From positions 1 to 64,000 of the forward strand of contig NZ_FNAV01000006.1 of assembly GCF_900102075.1 (NCBI RefSeq): a DNA stretch of 64,000 nt, given 5' to 3'. Position numbers and translations under genes: made by a program. The DNA is from Salipiger thiooxidans. Lineage in GTDB: Bacteria > Pseudomonadota > Alphaproteobacteria > Rhodobacterales > Rhodobacteraceae. The notes beneath the pieces are model-generated. The model made no database searches. It was not told the DNA's origin and saw nothing but the letters and a program-made list of their open reading frames with translations. Numbering within the stretch: position 1 is the first letter of the stretch; each line of letters begins with the position of its first letter. Below are positions 8,087-19,483 of this stretch, in pieces.

Positions 8087-8236
8087 CGCGCGCCCCTCCC
8101 CGCCCCGAATGCACCGGCGGAACGGAAACCTTCCGGCGTTGCGCCGTCACGGACAGGGGACAGCCGGCCGGCCCCTTCGTCGCTCATCGTCCAGACAGCC
8201 CCCATGCCACCCTCTTCGCTCCGCACCGCGGCCATC

Positions 8237-8250
<14 letters not shown>
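8083..8250 (-). CDS. Possible 55-residue small protein between ATPase and permease genes
   Basis: A short frame, MSMAEMAAVRSEEGG and onward, lies in the gap between the ATPase and the first permease. Three features favour it. GGAGGT is placed five bases before the ATG at 8250. The start overlaps the end of the ATPase gene by 14 bases. The stop overlaps the permease start as ATGA. The product is Gly/Ala/Arg-rich, has no membrane segment and matches no family I recognise. It might instead be a spacer whose translation only delivers ribosomes to the permease start, or chance. There is no homology support, so confidence is low. Confidence 0.35.
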
Positions 8251-9760
<1,510 letters not shown>

Positions 9761-10666
9761 GCCTGCCTGTCCCCTGTCTTTTCCCCGAGTAGCTGCGCCG
9801 CGACCCCGATGGCAATGGCCTGCGGATCGCGGCCAAAGGCTTTGTGCCCGATCGGACAGCATATGCGCGCAATCTGTGCATCCGCATGCCCCAGCGCCGC
9901 CAGACGCGACCGGAAGCGCGCCCACTTGGTCTCGGACCCGATGAGCCCCGCGAAGCGGAAGCCATGGCCAAGCAGCGCATGGCAGAGCCCGAGATCGAGC
10001 TCGTGGCTGTAGGTGAGCACGAGGTGCCACGCCTCCTGCGGCGCATGCGGCACCAGCCGCACGGGCTCTGCCGCGGGCAGCACCGTGACACCCTCGGGCA
10101 CCTCAGCCGGGAAGCGCGCGGGCCCGGTGTCGACCCAGGTCAACGCCAGCCCCGGCAGCGGCGCCAGCACCCTCACGAGCGCCCGGCCCACATGGCCCGC
10201 GCCCCAGATCCAGAGCTCGCGGTCGGGCGCCGCCACCGGCTCGACCATCCAGCCCTGCAGGAACTGCGCCTCCGGCCGCTCGCCCCGGGCCCGCGCCCGG
10301 TCGAGCAGCCGCTTCACCGCCAGCGGCATCTCTCCCGGCCCGCGCGCCACCACGTCCTGCCCGTCAAGCGCATCGACCGCCGCGGCATCGTAGATCTCGG
10401 TGAACAGGGTGACCGACCCGCCGCAGCACTGCCCCAGCGACGGCCCCAGCGGGTGGCGGCTCGGCCCCTCGCGCGTCAGCGCCGCCTCGGACGCGGTGAG
10501 CTCCAGCGCCCCGCCTCCGATGGTGCCCGACTGGCAGGTCCGGCCGTCCTCGGACCAGACCAGCATCGACGTGCCGACCTCTCGCGGGGCCGAGCCTGCG
10601 ACCTCGGCCACGACGACGCGCGCCACCCGGCCGTGCCGGGCGACGGCCGCGCGCAGGGCAACGACG

Positions 10667-13126
10667 TCAAACCCCATCCTGCACCTTCCGGATCGCCATC
10701 AGCAGCCGCTCGGGCGTCGCCGGCGCATCGAGCTCGGGATAGGCCTCGCCGCAGGCGGCGACCGCGTCCGAGAGCGCGAGGAAGGCCGAGATCCCCAGCA
10801 TGAACGGCGGCTCGCCCACCGCCTTGGAGCGGTAGATCGTCTCCTCGGCGTTGCGCCCGTCCCAGAGCGCCACGTTGAAGACCTCGGGCCGGTCGGAACA
10901 GGCGGGGATCTTGTAGGTCGAGGGCGCGTGGGTGCGCAGCCGCCCCTTGTCGTCCCAGACCAGCTCCTCGGTGGTCAGCCAGCCCGCGCCCTGCACGTAG
11001 CCGCCCTCGATCTGGCCGATGTCGAGCGCCGGGTTCAGCGAGGCGCCGCAATCGTGGAGGATGTCGGTGCGCAGGATGCGATATTCGCCGGTCAGCGTGT
11101 CGAGCACCACCTCGGTGCAGGCGGCCCCATAGGCGAAATAGAAGAAAGGCCGCCCCTGCCCGCGGATGCGGTCCCAGTCGACCTTGGGCGTCTTGTAGAA
11201 CCCGGTGGCCGACAGGCTGACGCGCCCCTCGTAGCAGAGCTTGGCCGCGTCCTCGAAGCTGAGCCGCTCGTCGCCCACCTGCACGGCGCCGTCGGCAAAG
11301 ACCACCTCCGAAGGTTTCGCCTGGTAGAGCCCGGCCAGGTGCTCGGCCATGCGCCCGCGCAGCGTGTCGCAGGCGGCCTGCACCGCCATGCCGTTGAGGT
11401 CCGACCCGGACGAGGCCGCGGTGGCCGAGGTGTTGGGCACCTTGGCGGTGTCGGTGGCGGTGATGCGCACCCGCTCGAGCGGGATGCCGAACCGCGCCGC
11501 CGCCACCTGCGCCACCTTCTGGAACAGCCCTTGCCCCATCTCGGTGCCGCCATGGTTCAGCGCCACCGAACCGTCCTGGTAGACATGTACCAGCGCCCCC
11601 GCCTGGTTGAGATGGGTGAGCGTGAAGGAGATCCCGAACTTCACCGGCGTCAGCGCGAGGCCGCGCTTCAGCAGAGGCGTCTCGGCGTTCCACGCCGCCA
11701 CCGCCTCGCGCCGCGCCGCGTAATCGCAGCTCTCTGCCAGCCGGTCGGTCAGCGCCCCGAGGATGAAATCCTCCACCGGCTGACCGTAATGGGTGCTCTG
11801 CACCCCCGCGGGCGCCACCGGGGGATCGCCCGGCACCACCGCATCCTCTGCCCCGCGCGAGGTCAGATCCTCGTCCGCGGCAGCCCCCTTCCAGTGGCCG
11901 GAAATATCCTCGGGGGGACGCGCCGCAGGCGCGCGGGGGGCAGACAGCCCCCCGTCCGGCCCCTCCGCGGGCCCGTCACCCGCCATGTCGGCGTAGTAGT
12001 TCACCCGTCGCACCTCGAGCGGATCGCGGCCCAGCGCATGGGCCACATGATCGAGCACCCGCTCGATCCCCAGCATCCCCTGGGGGCCGCCGAAGCCGCG
12101 ATAGGCCGTCGCGCTCTGGGTGTTGGTCCTGAGCCTGTGGCTCTCGACCCGCAAGCTGGGGACGTCATAGGCGTTGTCCGAATGCAGCATCGCCCGGTCC
12201 GCCACCGGCAGCGACAGGTCCTGCGCCCAGCCGCAGCGGGTGTAATGCACGAAATCCACCGCCAGCAGCCGCCCGGTCTCGTCGAAGCCCGCCTCGTAGG
12301 TGATGCGGAAATCGTGGCGCTTGCCGGTGATCGTCATGTCGTCGTCGCGGTCGTAGCGCATCTTGGCCGGCCGTCCGGTCGCGTCCGCCGCCACCGCACA
12401 GGCCACCGCCAGCGCGTTGCCCTGGCTTTCCTTGCCACCGAAGCCGCCACCCATGCGCCGGGTCTCGACCCGCACCGCGTGCATGGGCTTGTGCAGCGCG
12501 TGGGCCACCTTGTGCTGGATCTCGGTCGGGTGCTGGGTCGAGCTGTGCACCAGCAGGTCGCCGTTCTCCTGCGGGAAGACCAGCGCCGCCTGTCCCTCGA
12601 GGTAGAAATGCTCCTGCCCGCCCATCTCGAGCGTGCCGGTCACCACATGCGGCGCCGTCTCCATCGCCCGGGCGGCGTCGCCCTTCTCCCAGATCCGGGG
12701 GCCTTCCTCGAAACGCGCATCCGCCGCCATCGCCTCGTCGACGGTGAACACCGGATCGCGCTCCTGGTAGCGGATCACCGCCTTGCGCACCGCCTTGCGC
12801 GCGGCCAGATGCGAGGTCGCGGCGACAAGGAACACCGGCTGGCCCACGTAATGCACCGTGCCGCCAGAGAGCATCGGCTCGTCGCCCAGCGAGGGCGAGC
12901 AGTCGCAGTCCGAGGGCAGGTCCTTCGCCTCCCAGACCCGCACCACCCCCGGCGCCCGGCGCACCTCGGAAAGGTCGATCTCCGAGATCCGCCCCGCGGC
13001 GATCTCCGACAGGCCGAAGGCAAGGTGCAGGCAGCCCGGCGGCACCGGGATGTCGTCGATGTAGCGCGCGCGGCCCGTGACATGCAGCGGCGCCGCGTCA
13101 TGCGGCAGGGGTTTCGCGACGCTCAT
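10667..13126 (-). CDS. xdhB: Xanthine dehydrogenase, molybdenum-binding subunit
   Basis: Large subunit of the cytoplasmic heterotetrameric xanthine dehydrogenase that oxidises hypoxanthine and xanthine to urate. The 819 residues contain GRARYIDDIP near the N-terminus, GGQEHFYLEGQAAL, the GGGFGGKE loop (about 225), AYRGFGGPQ (about 340) and the catalytic-glutamate motif KAVGEPPFMLG (about 770). The ATG at 13126 overlaps xdhA by four bases. Residues about 379-441 form an extra low-complexity Gly/Pro/Ala-rich stretch between NYYAD and THYGQPVED, much longer than the loop I expect there; it coincides with a palindromic repeat (11896-11960) inserted in frame. The enzyme is probably still active because the insertion lies in a variable loop. 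Confidence 0.93.
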   Translation of the reverse strand: MSVAKPLPHDAAPLHVTGRARYIDDIPVPPGCLHLAFGLSEIAAGRISEIDLSEVRRAPGVVRVWEAKDLPSDCDCSPSLGDEPMLSGGTVHYVGQPVFLVAATSHLAARKAVRKAVIRYQERDPVFTVDEAMAADARFEEGPRIWEKGDAARAMETAPHVVTGTLEMGGQEHFYLEGQAALVFPQENGDLLVHSSTQHPTEIQHKVAHALHKPMHAVRVETRRMGGGFGGKESQGNALAVACAVAADATGRPAKMRYDRDDDMTITGKRHDFRITYEAGFDETGRLLAVDFVHYTRCGWAQDLSLPVADRAMLHSDNAYDVPSLRVESHRLRTNTQSATAYRGFGGPQGMLGIERVLDHVAHALGRDPLEVRRVNYYADMAGDGPAEGPDGGLSAPRAPAARPPEDISGHWKGAAADEDLTSRGAEDAVVPGDPPVAPAGVQSTHYGQPVEDFILGALTDRLAESCDYAARREAVAAWNAETPLLKRGLALTPVKFGISFTLTHLNQAGALVHVYQDGSVALNHGGTEMGQGLFQKVAQVAAARFGIPLERVRITATDTAKVPNTSATAASSGSDLNGMAVQAACDTLRGRMAEHLAGLYQAKPSEVVFADGAVQVGDERLSFEDAAKLCYEGRVSLSATGFYKTPKVDWDRIRGQGRPFFYFAYGAACTEVVLDTLTGEYRILRTDILHDCGASLNPALDIGQIEGGYVQGAGWLTTEELVWDDKGRLRTHAPSTYKIPACSDRPEVFNVALWDGRNAEETIYRSKAVGEPPFMLGISAFLALSDAVAACGEAYPELDAPATPERLLMAIRKVQDGV
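11896..11960. repeat. GC-rich palindromic repeat inserted in frame within xdhB
   Basis: The segment starts with GGCCGGAAATATCCTCGGGG and continues with nested inverted repeats: CGCGCC-GCAG-GCGCG, and GGGGGG separated by CAGACAG from CCCCCC. Its AAATATCC core resembles the intergenic repeat at 19847-19854. It keeps the xdhB frame open and encodes the Pro/Ala-rich part of the enlarged loop. The resemblance to known Rhodobacterales intergenic repeats is from memory and was not searched. Confidence 0.5.
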
Positions 13127-14505
13127 GCCCGCACCCTCCGCACGTCGGTGGCCGCGCCCAGATCCTCGAGCAGGTAGCGCGTCAGCATGTTGCGCGCCGC
13201 CGCCATCCGGTATTCCGACGACGCCCGCATGTCCGACATCGGCGCGAAATCCTCTTCCCACGCCTCCCATGCCGCGACCACCGCCTGGTCGGTCCACGGC
13301 TTGCCGGTCAGCGCCGCCTCGACCGCCGCGGCGCGCTTGGGGGTGCCCGCCATGCCGCCGAAGGCGATGCGCGCCTTCGCGACCCGGCCCTCGTCGATCC
13401 GCACCGAGAAGGCGCCGCAGACCGCCGAGATGTCCTGATCGAAGCGTTTCGACAGCTTGTAGACCCGCAGCCGGTCGTCCTGCCGGGGGATGGTGACGCC
13501 TTCGACGAACTCGCCCGGGTAGCGGTCCTGCTTGCCGTATTCGAGGAAGAAGTTCTCGAGCGCCATCTCGCGCCGCGTGTCGCGGTAACGCAGGTGCAGC
13601 CGCGCGCCCAGCGCGATCAGCGGCGGCGGGTTGTCCCCGATCGGCGAGCCGTTGGCGATGTTGCCGCCGATGGTCGCCGCCGCCCGCACCTGCGCCGAGC
13701 CGTAGCGGCGCAGCATCTCGGCGTAGCTCGGGAAATGGTCGCGCATCAGGTCGAGCACCCGGTCCATCGTGACGCCGGCGCCGATGCGGATTTCGTCCCC
13801 GGTGACCTCGATCTCCTGCAGGTCGCGGCAGCGGTTGAGGAAGATCACCTCGGGCAGCTCGCGCAGCTGCTTGGTGACCCAGAGTCCCACGTCCGTCGCC
13901 CCCGCGACCAGCGTCGCCGAGGGGTGCCGGGCAGCCAGCTCGGCCAGTTCGTCGGCGGTCTCGGGGGCGTGCGCCGTCATGTCGGTCGAGGACAGCTTGC
14001 CCGCCACGTCCGGCAGCGCGCCCTCGTCCATCCACGCGGGCACCGGCTCGGAGGCCGCGGCCTCGGCGGCGCGCACGATGGGCGCGTAGCCGGTGCAGCG
14101 GCAGAGATTGCCCGCCAGCGCATCGTCATAGCCGCTGTCGCCGGTCGTGTGGGCCCTGGCCATCGAGACCACGAAGCCCGGCGTGCAGAAGCCGCATTGC
14201 GAGCCGTGGTATTCGACCATCGCCTGCTGCACCGGGTGCAGGCTGCCGTCGGGCCCGGCGAGGCCTTCCACCGTGCGCAGCGCCTTGCCGTGCAGCTGCG
14301 GCAGGAAGAGGATGCAGGCGTTGACCGCGCGCACGCCCTGCCCGTCGGTCACCATGACGGTGCAGGCGCCGCAGTCGCCCTCGTTGCAGCCTTCCTTGGT
14401 GCCGGTCAGCCCGCGCTCTTCGCGCAGCCAGTCGAGTGCGGTCCGCGTGGACGACACCCCGCGCAGATCCACTCTTTCCCCGTTCAGAAGAAAGGAGATG
14501 TCCAT
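13123..14505 (-). CDS. xdhA: Xanthine dehydrogenase, iron-sulfur/FAD subunit
   Basis: Small subunit of xanthine dehydrogenase carrying two [2Fe-2S] clusters and FAD; it passes electrons from XdhB to NAD+. In 460 residues, the N-terminal ferredoxin domain has the plant-type motif CNEGDCGACTV (about 39-49), and the second cluster domain has CGFCTPGFV (about 103) and NLCRCTGY (about 134). The rest is the FAD-binding CO-dehydrogenase flavoprotein fold, including ATIGGNIANGSPIGD. First gene of the leftward xdhABC-transporter operon; the promoter must lie in 14506-14707, a 202-base gap where I see no clear operator. It overlaps xdhB by four bases. Confidence 0.95.
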   Translation of the reverse strand: MDISFLLNGERVDLRGVSSTRTALDWLREERGLTGTKEGCNEGDCGACTVMVTDGQGVRAVNACILFLPQLHGKALRTVEGLAGPDGSLHPVQQAMVEYHGSQCGFCTPGFVVSMARAHTTGDSGYDDALAGNLCRCTGYAPIVRAAEAAASEPVPAWMDEGALPDVAGKLSSTDMTAHAPETADELAELAARHPSATLVAGATDVGLWVTKQLRELPEVIFLNRCRDLQEIEVTGDEIRIGAGVTMDRVLDLMRDHFPSYAEMLRRYGSAQVRAAATIGGNIANGSPIGDNPPPLIALGARLHLRYRDTRREMALENFFLEYGKQDRYPGEFVEGVTIPRQDDRLRVYKLSKRFDQDISAVCGAFSVRIDEGRVAKARIAFGGMAGTPKRAAAVEAALTGKPWTDQAVVAAWEAWEEDFAPMSDMRASSEYRMAAARNMLTRYLLEDLGAATDVRRVRA

Positions 14506-14707
14506 GTGTAATGACCCGCCGCCTTACCCTTGTCCGGTTCTTGCGCGCCCCCGATGCGGCGTAGAAGGCGCGCGGACTTTCCCTGTTTCCTGCCAAGGCT
14601 AGGGGCGTGCTCGACGGCTTTGCAAGAGGAAAATGCCTATCGGACAGGCACACGCCCGGTTTCCGGTCGAGAAGCAGGCAGAGCCGGTCGGCGCCGCCCT
14701 GGACGGC

Positions 14708-15688
14708 CTATCGGGACGCGTCCGCTTCGGGCTCGGCCGCGACGAAGGCCGTGATCTCGGCAATCGCGGGCGCCATGGCGATGATGCCGTTGTGGTCGCC
14801 CTCGTCGAAGATCGCCGCCCGCGCCGCCGGCCAGACCCCGGGCAGCGCCTCGACCTCGGAGACCGGCGCGGCGTAGTCGTCGCGGGCATGGACGACGAGG
14901 CAGGCCTCGCGCCGGTGCTCCGCCATCGGCCGCCACGGAGTCTCGAGCGCATAGGGCGCGCCCGCGCGGTTCACCTCCTGCACGAAGGCGTCGAGGCAGC
15001 GGCCGCCGATGCCGTACTGGGTGCCGCCGTAGCGCACCAGCCGTGCCACCTCGAGCGGGGCCGAGACCAGCACCACCCGCGCGCAACCGAGCCCGCCATC
15101 GAGCGCGAAGAGCAGTCCGCTGGCGCCGACGCAATGGGCGATGACCGCATCGTAGGGCCCCTGCTCCTGCGCGGCGCGGGTGATCGCCGCGACGATCCCG
15201 GCCATCGAGCAATGGCCCCGCCCCAGCTTCAGGTGGCCGGGAAGGATCAGCGCATCGACCTCGGCACCGTCCTGCCGCAGCGCGCGGATCAGGCGGGCGA
15301 ACTGCCGGACGTGCCCTTCATGGCCATGGACCAGCAGCACCCGGCGCGCGACGGTCTCGCCGTACGCCGCGTGGCGCAGGATCCCGGTATCCCCGCCCAG
15401 TGGCTTGAACTGCGCAATTCCGCGCGCCTCGATCCGCGCGGTATCGACCCATGTCCCGACCGCGAGGTAGCGCCGCGCGAGCAGCCGCGCCGTGAGCCCG
15501 GGGGCCACGGTCGCCGCACCCTGCAGGACCGCGCGACGGGCGCTCCTCAGCCACGGCACGAGGCGCGCACGCAGCGGCACGAGCGGAGCCGGCGACGAGA
15601 CCGTTCCGGCACGCGCCTTCGCCAGCGCCAGGCGCGCGAACTGGAGATCCGGCGTTTTCATGTGCTTGGTCATAATGTCATTGGCCAC
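14708..15688 (-). CDS. Alpha/beta-hydrolase-like protein with cysteine at the nucleophile elbow
   Basis: A 326-residue protein with an alpha/beta-hydrolase pattern. The strand and oxyanion segment RRVLLVHGHEGH is at about 120-130. A nucleophile elbow is at about 180 (VIAHCVGASG), the acid at about 270 (VVHARDDYAAP), and the histidine loop GDHNGI at about 300. The elbow carries Cys where most family members carry Ser (HCVGA instead of the usual HSxGG/A). The first 75 residues are basic and may include an amphipathic segment; no clear signal peptide. The start at 15688 is uncertain: ATGs at residues 6 and 10 are alternatives. Substrate unknown; possibly an acyl ester or thioester. It stands alone between xdhA and the divergent dnaE. 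Confidence 0.7.
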   Translation of the reverse strand: MANDIMTKHMKTPDLQFARLALAKARAGTVSSPAPLVPLRARLVPWLRSARRAVLQGAATVAPGLTARLLARRYLAVGTWVDTARIEARGIAQFKPLGGDTGILRHAAYGETVARRVLLVHGHEGHVRQFARLIRALRQDGAEVDALILPGHLKLGRGHCSMAGIVAAITRAAQEQGPYDAVIAHCVGASGLLFALDGGLGCARVVLVSAPLEVARLVRYGGTQYGIGGRCLDAFVQEVNRAGAPYALETPWRPMAEHRREACLVVHARDDYAAPVSEVEALPGVWPAARAAIFDEGDHNGIIAMAPAIAEITAFVAAEPEADASR

Positions 15689-15925
15689 GCCGGCCCCGGC
15701 GGGTTGATCGGAAGGATTTTCTTGCGGCGCGCCGGGCTTCGCACCACATGGGCTCGGCAGTCCTTATGCTCCGCAAACCAGAGCAAAATTAGGGCAGGAT
15801 CGGTCGACAATTGAAATTCCCCTGTTGCCGCCCGCCAGCATGTCTCAACCAAGGCGCGACCGACCCGCACCGCCGCCCCGGATCGGGGCTTCCGCCCGGA
15901 GCGGGCGGCGCCTAATGTGGGCCGC

Positions 15926-18900
15926 ATGGCCGATCCCCGATTCATCCATCTCCGCGTTCACACCGAATACTCCCTGCTCGAAGGCGCCGTCCGGCTGAAG
16001 AAGCTGCCCGGCCTCTGCGAGGCCATGGAGATGCCAGCCGTCGCCGTGACGGACACCAACAACCTGTTCTCGGCGCTGGAATTTTCCGTGACCGCGAGCG
16101 GTGCCGGCGTGCAGCCCATCATCGGCTGCCAGGTCGACCTGCGCTATCTCAACTCCGCCCCGGGCGAGCGCCCGAAGCCGCCCGCACCGGTGGTGCTTCT
16201 GGCGCAGAACGAGCGCGGGTACGAGAACCTGATGAAGCTCAACTCGCGGCTCTACATGCGCCATGACGGCGAGTTCCCGCATGTGCTGCTGGACGAGCTC
16301 GAAACCCTGTCCGACGGGCTGATCTGCCTCTCCGGCGGCCCCGACGGGCCGGTGGGCCGGCTCCTGCGCGAGAACCACCGTGCCGCCGCGCAGGTCCTGC
16401 TGACGCGGCTGCACCAGATCTTCGGCGACAGGCTCTACGTCGAGCTGCAGCGCCACCCCGGCGAGGACGGCCTGCCCGAGGCCGAGCGGCTGTCGGAGCG
16501 CGGCCACGTGGAGATGGCCTACGAGATGGGCCTGCCGCTGGTCGCCACCAACGACGTCTACTTCCCCAAGCCCGCGATGTACGAGGCCCATGACGCAATG
16601 ATCTGCATCGCCGAGGGCGCCTATGTCGACCAGCAGCAGCCGCGCCGCCGGCTGACCCCGCAGCATTACCTGAAGACGCCGCAGGAGATGGTCACGCTCT
16701 TTGCCGACCTTCCCGAGGCCATCGAGAACACCGTCGAGATCGCCCGCCGCTGCGCCTTCATGGCCTATCGGCGCGACCCGATCCTGCCGAAATTCGCCGA
16801 CGACGAGGTCGCCGAACTGCGCCGCATGGCGAACGAGGGCCTGCAACGCCGGCTCGCGGTGATCCCGCACGCGGTGACCGTCGAGCAATACCAGGAACGG
16901 CTCGATTTCGAGCTCGGCATCATCGAGGGCATGGGCTTCCCCGGCTACTTCCTGATCGTGGCCGACTTCATCCAGTGGGCCAAGGACCACGACATCCCCG
17001 TCGGCCCGGGCCGGGGCTCGGGTGCAGGCTCGCTGGTGGCCTACGCGCTGACCATCACCGACCTCGACCCGCTGCGCTATTCGCTGCTGTTCGAACGCTT
17101 CCTGAACCCCGAACGGGTCTCGATGCCCGACTTCGACATCGACTTCTGCATGGACCGCCGCGAAGAGGTGATCCGTTACGTTCAGGAGAAATACGGCCAC
17201 GACAAGGTGGCGCAGATCATCACCTTCGGCGCGCTGCTGTCGAAGATGGCGGTGCGCGACGTCGGCCGGGTGCTGCAGATGCCCTACGGCCAGGTCGACC
17301 GCCTGTCCAAGATGATCCCGGTCGAGGGCGTGAAGCCGGTCTCGATCGAGAAGGCGCTGCAGGACGAACCGCGCCTGCGCGAGGAAGCCCGGAACGAGGA
17401 GGTCGTCGACCGCCTGCTCACCTACGGCCAGCAGATCGAGGGGCTGCTGCGCTCGGCCGGCACCCACGCCGCCGGCGTGGTGATCGCCGACCGCCCCACC
17501 GACGAGCTGGTGCCGCTCTACCAGGATCCGCGCTCCGAGATGCCGGCGACCCAGTTCAACATGAAATGGGTGGAACAGGCCGGCCTCGTGAAGTTCGACT
17601 TCCTCGGCCTGAAGACGCTGACCGTGATCCAGAACGCGGTGAACCTGATCCTCAAGGGCGGGCGCCCGATCCACGTCGCCGCCGACGGCACCCAGCTCTA
17701 CGAGCCGGCCGAGGGTGGCGAGAACCAGATGAACCTCATCCCGCTGGATGACGAACGGACCTACAGGCTCTACGCCGACGCCAAGACGGTCGCGGTGTTC
17801 CAGGTGGAGAGCTCGGGCATGATGGATGCGCTCAAGCGCATGAAGCCCACCTGCATCGAGGACATCGTCGCGCTCGTGGCGCTCTACCGCCCCGGCCCGA
17901 TGGAGAACATCCCGGTCTATTGCGAGGTCAAGAACGGCCTGCGCGAGATCACCTCGGTGCACCCCTCCATCGACCACATCCTTGCCGAGACGCAGGGCAT
18001 CATCGTCTACCAGGAACAGGTGATGCAGATCGCGCAGGTCATGGCGGGCTACTCGCTCGGCGGCGCCGACCTGCTGCGCCGCGCCATGGGCAAGAAGATC
18101 AAGGAGGCGATGGACGCCGAGCGTCCCAAGTTCGAGAAGGGCGCCGCCGAGAACGGCGTCGACAAGAAGAAGGCCACCGAGGTCTTCGACCTTCTCGAGA
18201 AATTCGCCAACTACGGCTTCAACAAGTCCCACGCCGCCGCCTACGCGGTGGTGAGCTACCAGACCGCCTGGCTCAAGGCGAACCACCCGGTGGAGTTCAT
18301 GGCAGGCGTCATGAACTGCGATATCCACCTGACCGACAAGCTCGCCACCTATTTCTACGAGGCCAAGAAGGGGCTGAAGCTCGATTACGTCCCGCCCTGC
18401 GTGAACCGCAGCCAGGCCACCTTCGACGTGGACAAGGGCAAGCTGGTCTACGCGCTCGGCGCGCTCAAGAACGTCGGCCTTGACGCGATGCGGCTGGTGG
18501 TCGAGGGGCGGCGCTCGGTGCCCGAGGATCCGAAGAGCCCCGACAAGCCCTTCGTCAACGTCTTCGACTTCGCCCGCCGGGTGGACCTCAAGCGCGTCGG
18601 CAAGCGGCCGCTCGAGATGCTGGCCCGCGCCGGATGCTTCGACCAGCTCGACCGCAACCGCCGCCGGATCTTCGAATCGCTCGACGCGCTGGTCGCCTAC
18701 TCGGCCGCGGTGCACGAGCAGAAGCACTCGGCACAGGTGTCGCTCTTCGGCGAGGCCGGCGACGATCTGCCCGAGCCGCGGCTCTCGCCGGTTCCGGACT
18801 GGCTGCCCGCCGAGCGCCTTTCGGAAGAGTTCAAGGCCATCGGCTTCTACCTCTCCGGCCACCCGCTCGACGACTACATGCCCGCGCTGAAACGGCGCGA

Positions 18901-19450
18901 CGTGATGCTGCTGGACGATGCCGAGAACAAGGCGCGCGGCGGCACCTGCCTCGTGAAGCTCGCGGGCGTGGTCGCCGGCCGGCAGGAGCGCAAGTCGGCC
19001 AAGGGCAACCGCTTCGCCTTTGCCCAGCTCTCGGATCCGTCGGGCGCCTACGAGGTGACGATCTTCTCGGACACGCTGGAGAAATCGCGCGACCTGCTCG
19101 AGACCGGTTCCAAGGTCGTCGTGACGGTCGAGGCGACGATGGAATCCGACCAGCTCAAGCTGCTCGCGCGCAGCTTCGGCCCGGTCGAGACCGTGGTGGC
19201 AGATGCCGGCGCCTCGGGGCTCCGGATCTTCATCGAGGACCCGGGCACGGTGGCGCAGGTCGCCTCGGTGCTGAGCCGCGCCGCCGAGCAGATGCCCAAG
19301 GCCGGGCGCGGCCCGGTGCGGCTGTGCCTTTCGGCGGCGGGTCTGCCGGGCGAGGTCGAGATGGACCTGCGGCAGGAATTCCCGGTGACGCCCGAGATCA
19401 AGGGCGCGGTGAAATCCCTCGACGGGGTGCTGGCGGTCGAGGACTTCTGA
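15926..19450 (+). CDS. dnaE: DNA polymerase III alpha subunit
   Basis: Catalytic subunit of the replicative polymerase, about 1174 residues, the usual length for DnaE1. Order of domains: N-terminal PHP domain (FIHLRVHTEYSLLEGA), palm/fingers with GRGSGAGSLVAYAL (about 362) and the catalytic aspartate motif PDFDIDFCMDRR (about 402), the thumb and beta-clamp-binding regions, then an OB domain near the C-terminus (AGVVAGRQERKSAKGNRFAF). ATG at 15926 is preferred over a GTG nine bases upstream because family members begin close to FIHLR. There is no 3'-5' exonuclease domain, which is separate (DnaQ) in proteobacteria. It is divergent from the hydrolase gene across 237 bases with no gene. Confidence 0.96.
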   Translation: MADPRFIHLRVHTEYSLLEGAVRLKKLPGLCEAMEMPAVAVTDTNNLFSALEFSVTASGAGVQPIIGCQVDLRYLNSAPGERPKPPAPVVLLAQNERGYENLMKLNSRLYMRHDGEFPHVLLDELETLSDGLICLSGGPDGPVGRLLRENHRAAAQVLLTRLHQIFGDRLYVELQRHPGEDGLPEAERLSERGHVEMAYEMGLPLVATNDVYFPKPAMYEAHDAMICIAEGAYVDQQQPRRRLTPQHYLKTPQEMVTLFADLPEAIENTVEIARRCAFMAYRRDPILPKFADDEVAELRRMANEGLQRRLAVIPHAVTVEQYQERLDFELGIIEGMGFPGYFLIVADFIQWAKDHDIPVGPGRGSGAGSLVAYALTITDLDPLRYSLLFERFLNPERVSMPDFDIDFCMDRREEVIRYVQEKYGHDKVAQIITFGALLSKMAVRDVGRVLQMPYGQVDRLSKMIPVEGVKPVSIEKALQDEPRLREEARNEEVVDRLLTYGQQIEGLLRSAGTHAAGVVIADRPTDELVPLYQDPRSEMPATQFNMKWVEQAGLVKFDFLGLKTLTVIQNAVNLILKGGRPIHVAADGTQLYEPAEGGENQMNLIPLDDERTYRLYADAKTVAVFQVESSGMMDALKRMKPTCIEDIVALVALYRPGPMENIPVYCEVKNGLREITSVHPSIDHILAETQGIIVYQEQVMQIAQVMAGYSLGGADLLRRAMGKKIKEAMDAERPKFEKGAAENGVDKKKATEVFDLLEKFANYGFNKSHAAAYAVVSYQTAWLKANHPVEFMAGVMNCDIHLTDKLATYFYEAKKGLKLDYVPPCVNRSQATFDVDKGKLVYALGALKNVGLDAMRLVVEGRRSVPEDPKSPDKPFVNVFDFARRVDLKRVGKRPLEMLARAGCFDQLDRNRRRIFESLDALVAYSAAVHEQKHSAQVSLFGEAGDDLPEPRLSPVPDWLPAERLSEEFKAIGFYLSGHPLDDYMPALKRRDVMLLDDAENKARGGTCLVKLAGVVAGRQERKSAKGNRFAFAQLSDPSGAYEVTIFSDTLEKSRDLLETGSKVVVTVEATMESDQLKLLARSFGPVETVVADAGASGLRIFIEDPGTVAQVASVLSRAAEQMPKAGRGPVRLCLSAAGLPGEVEMDLRQEFPVTPEIKGAVKSLDGVLAVEDF

Positions 19451-19483
19451 CCCTCCGCCCGCGCCCCGGCCCGAACCCCTGCC

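Noticed and set aside
15845-18862. Long open frame of about 1000 codons antisense to dnaE
   Set aside because: It mirrors the codon pattern of a GC-rich gene, has histidine/valine/leucine-rich shadow composition and no family resemblance; dnaE is certain. Similar long antisense frames opposite nrdJ, rpoD, dnaG and the binding-protein gene were dropped for the same reason.
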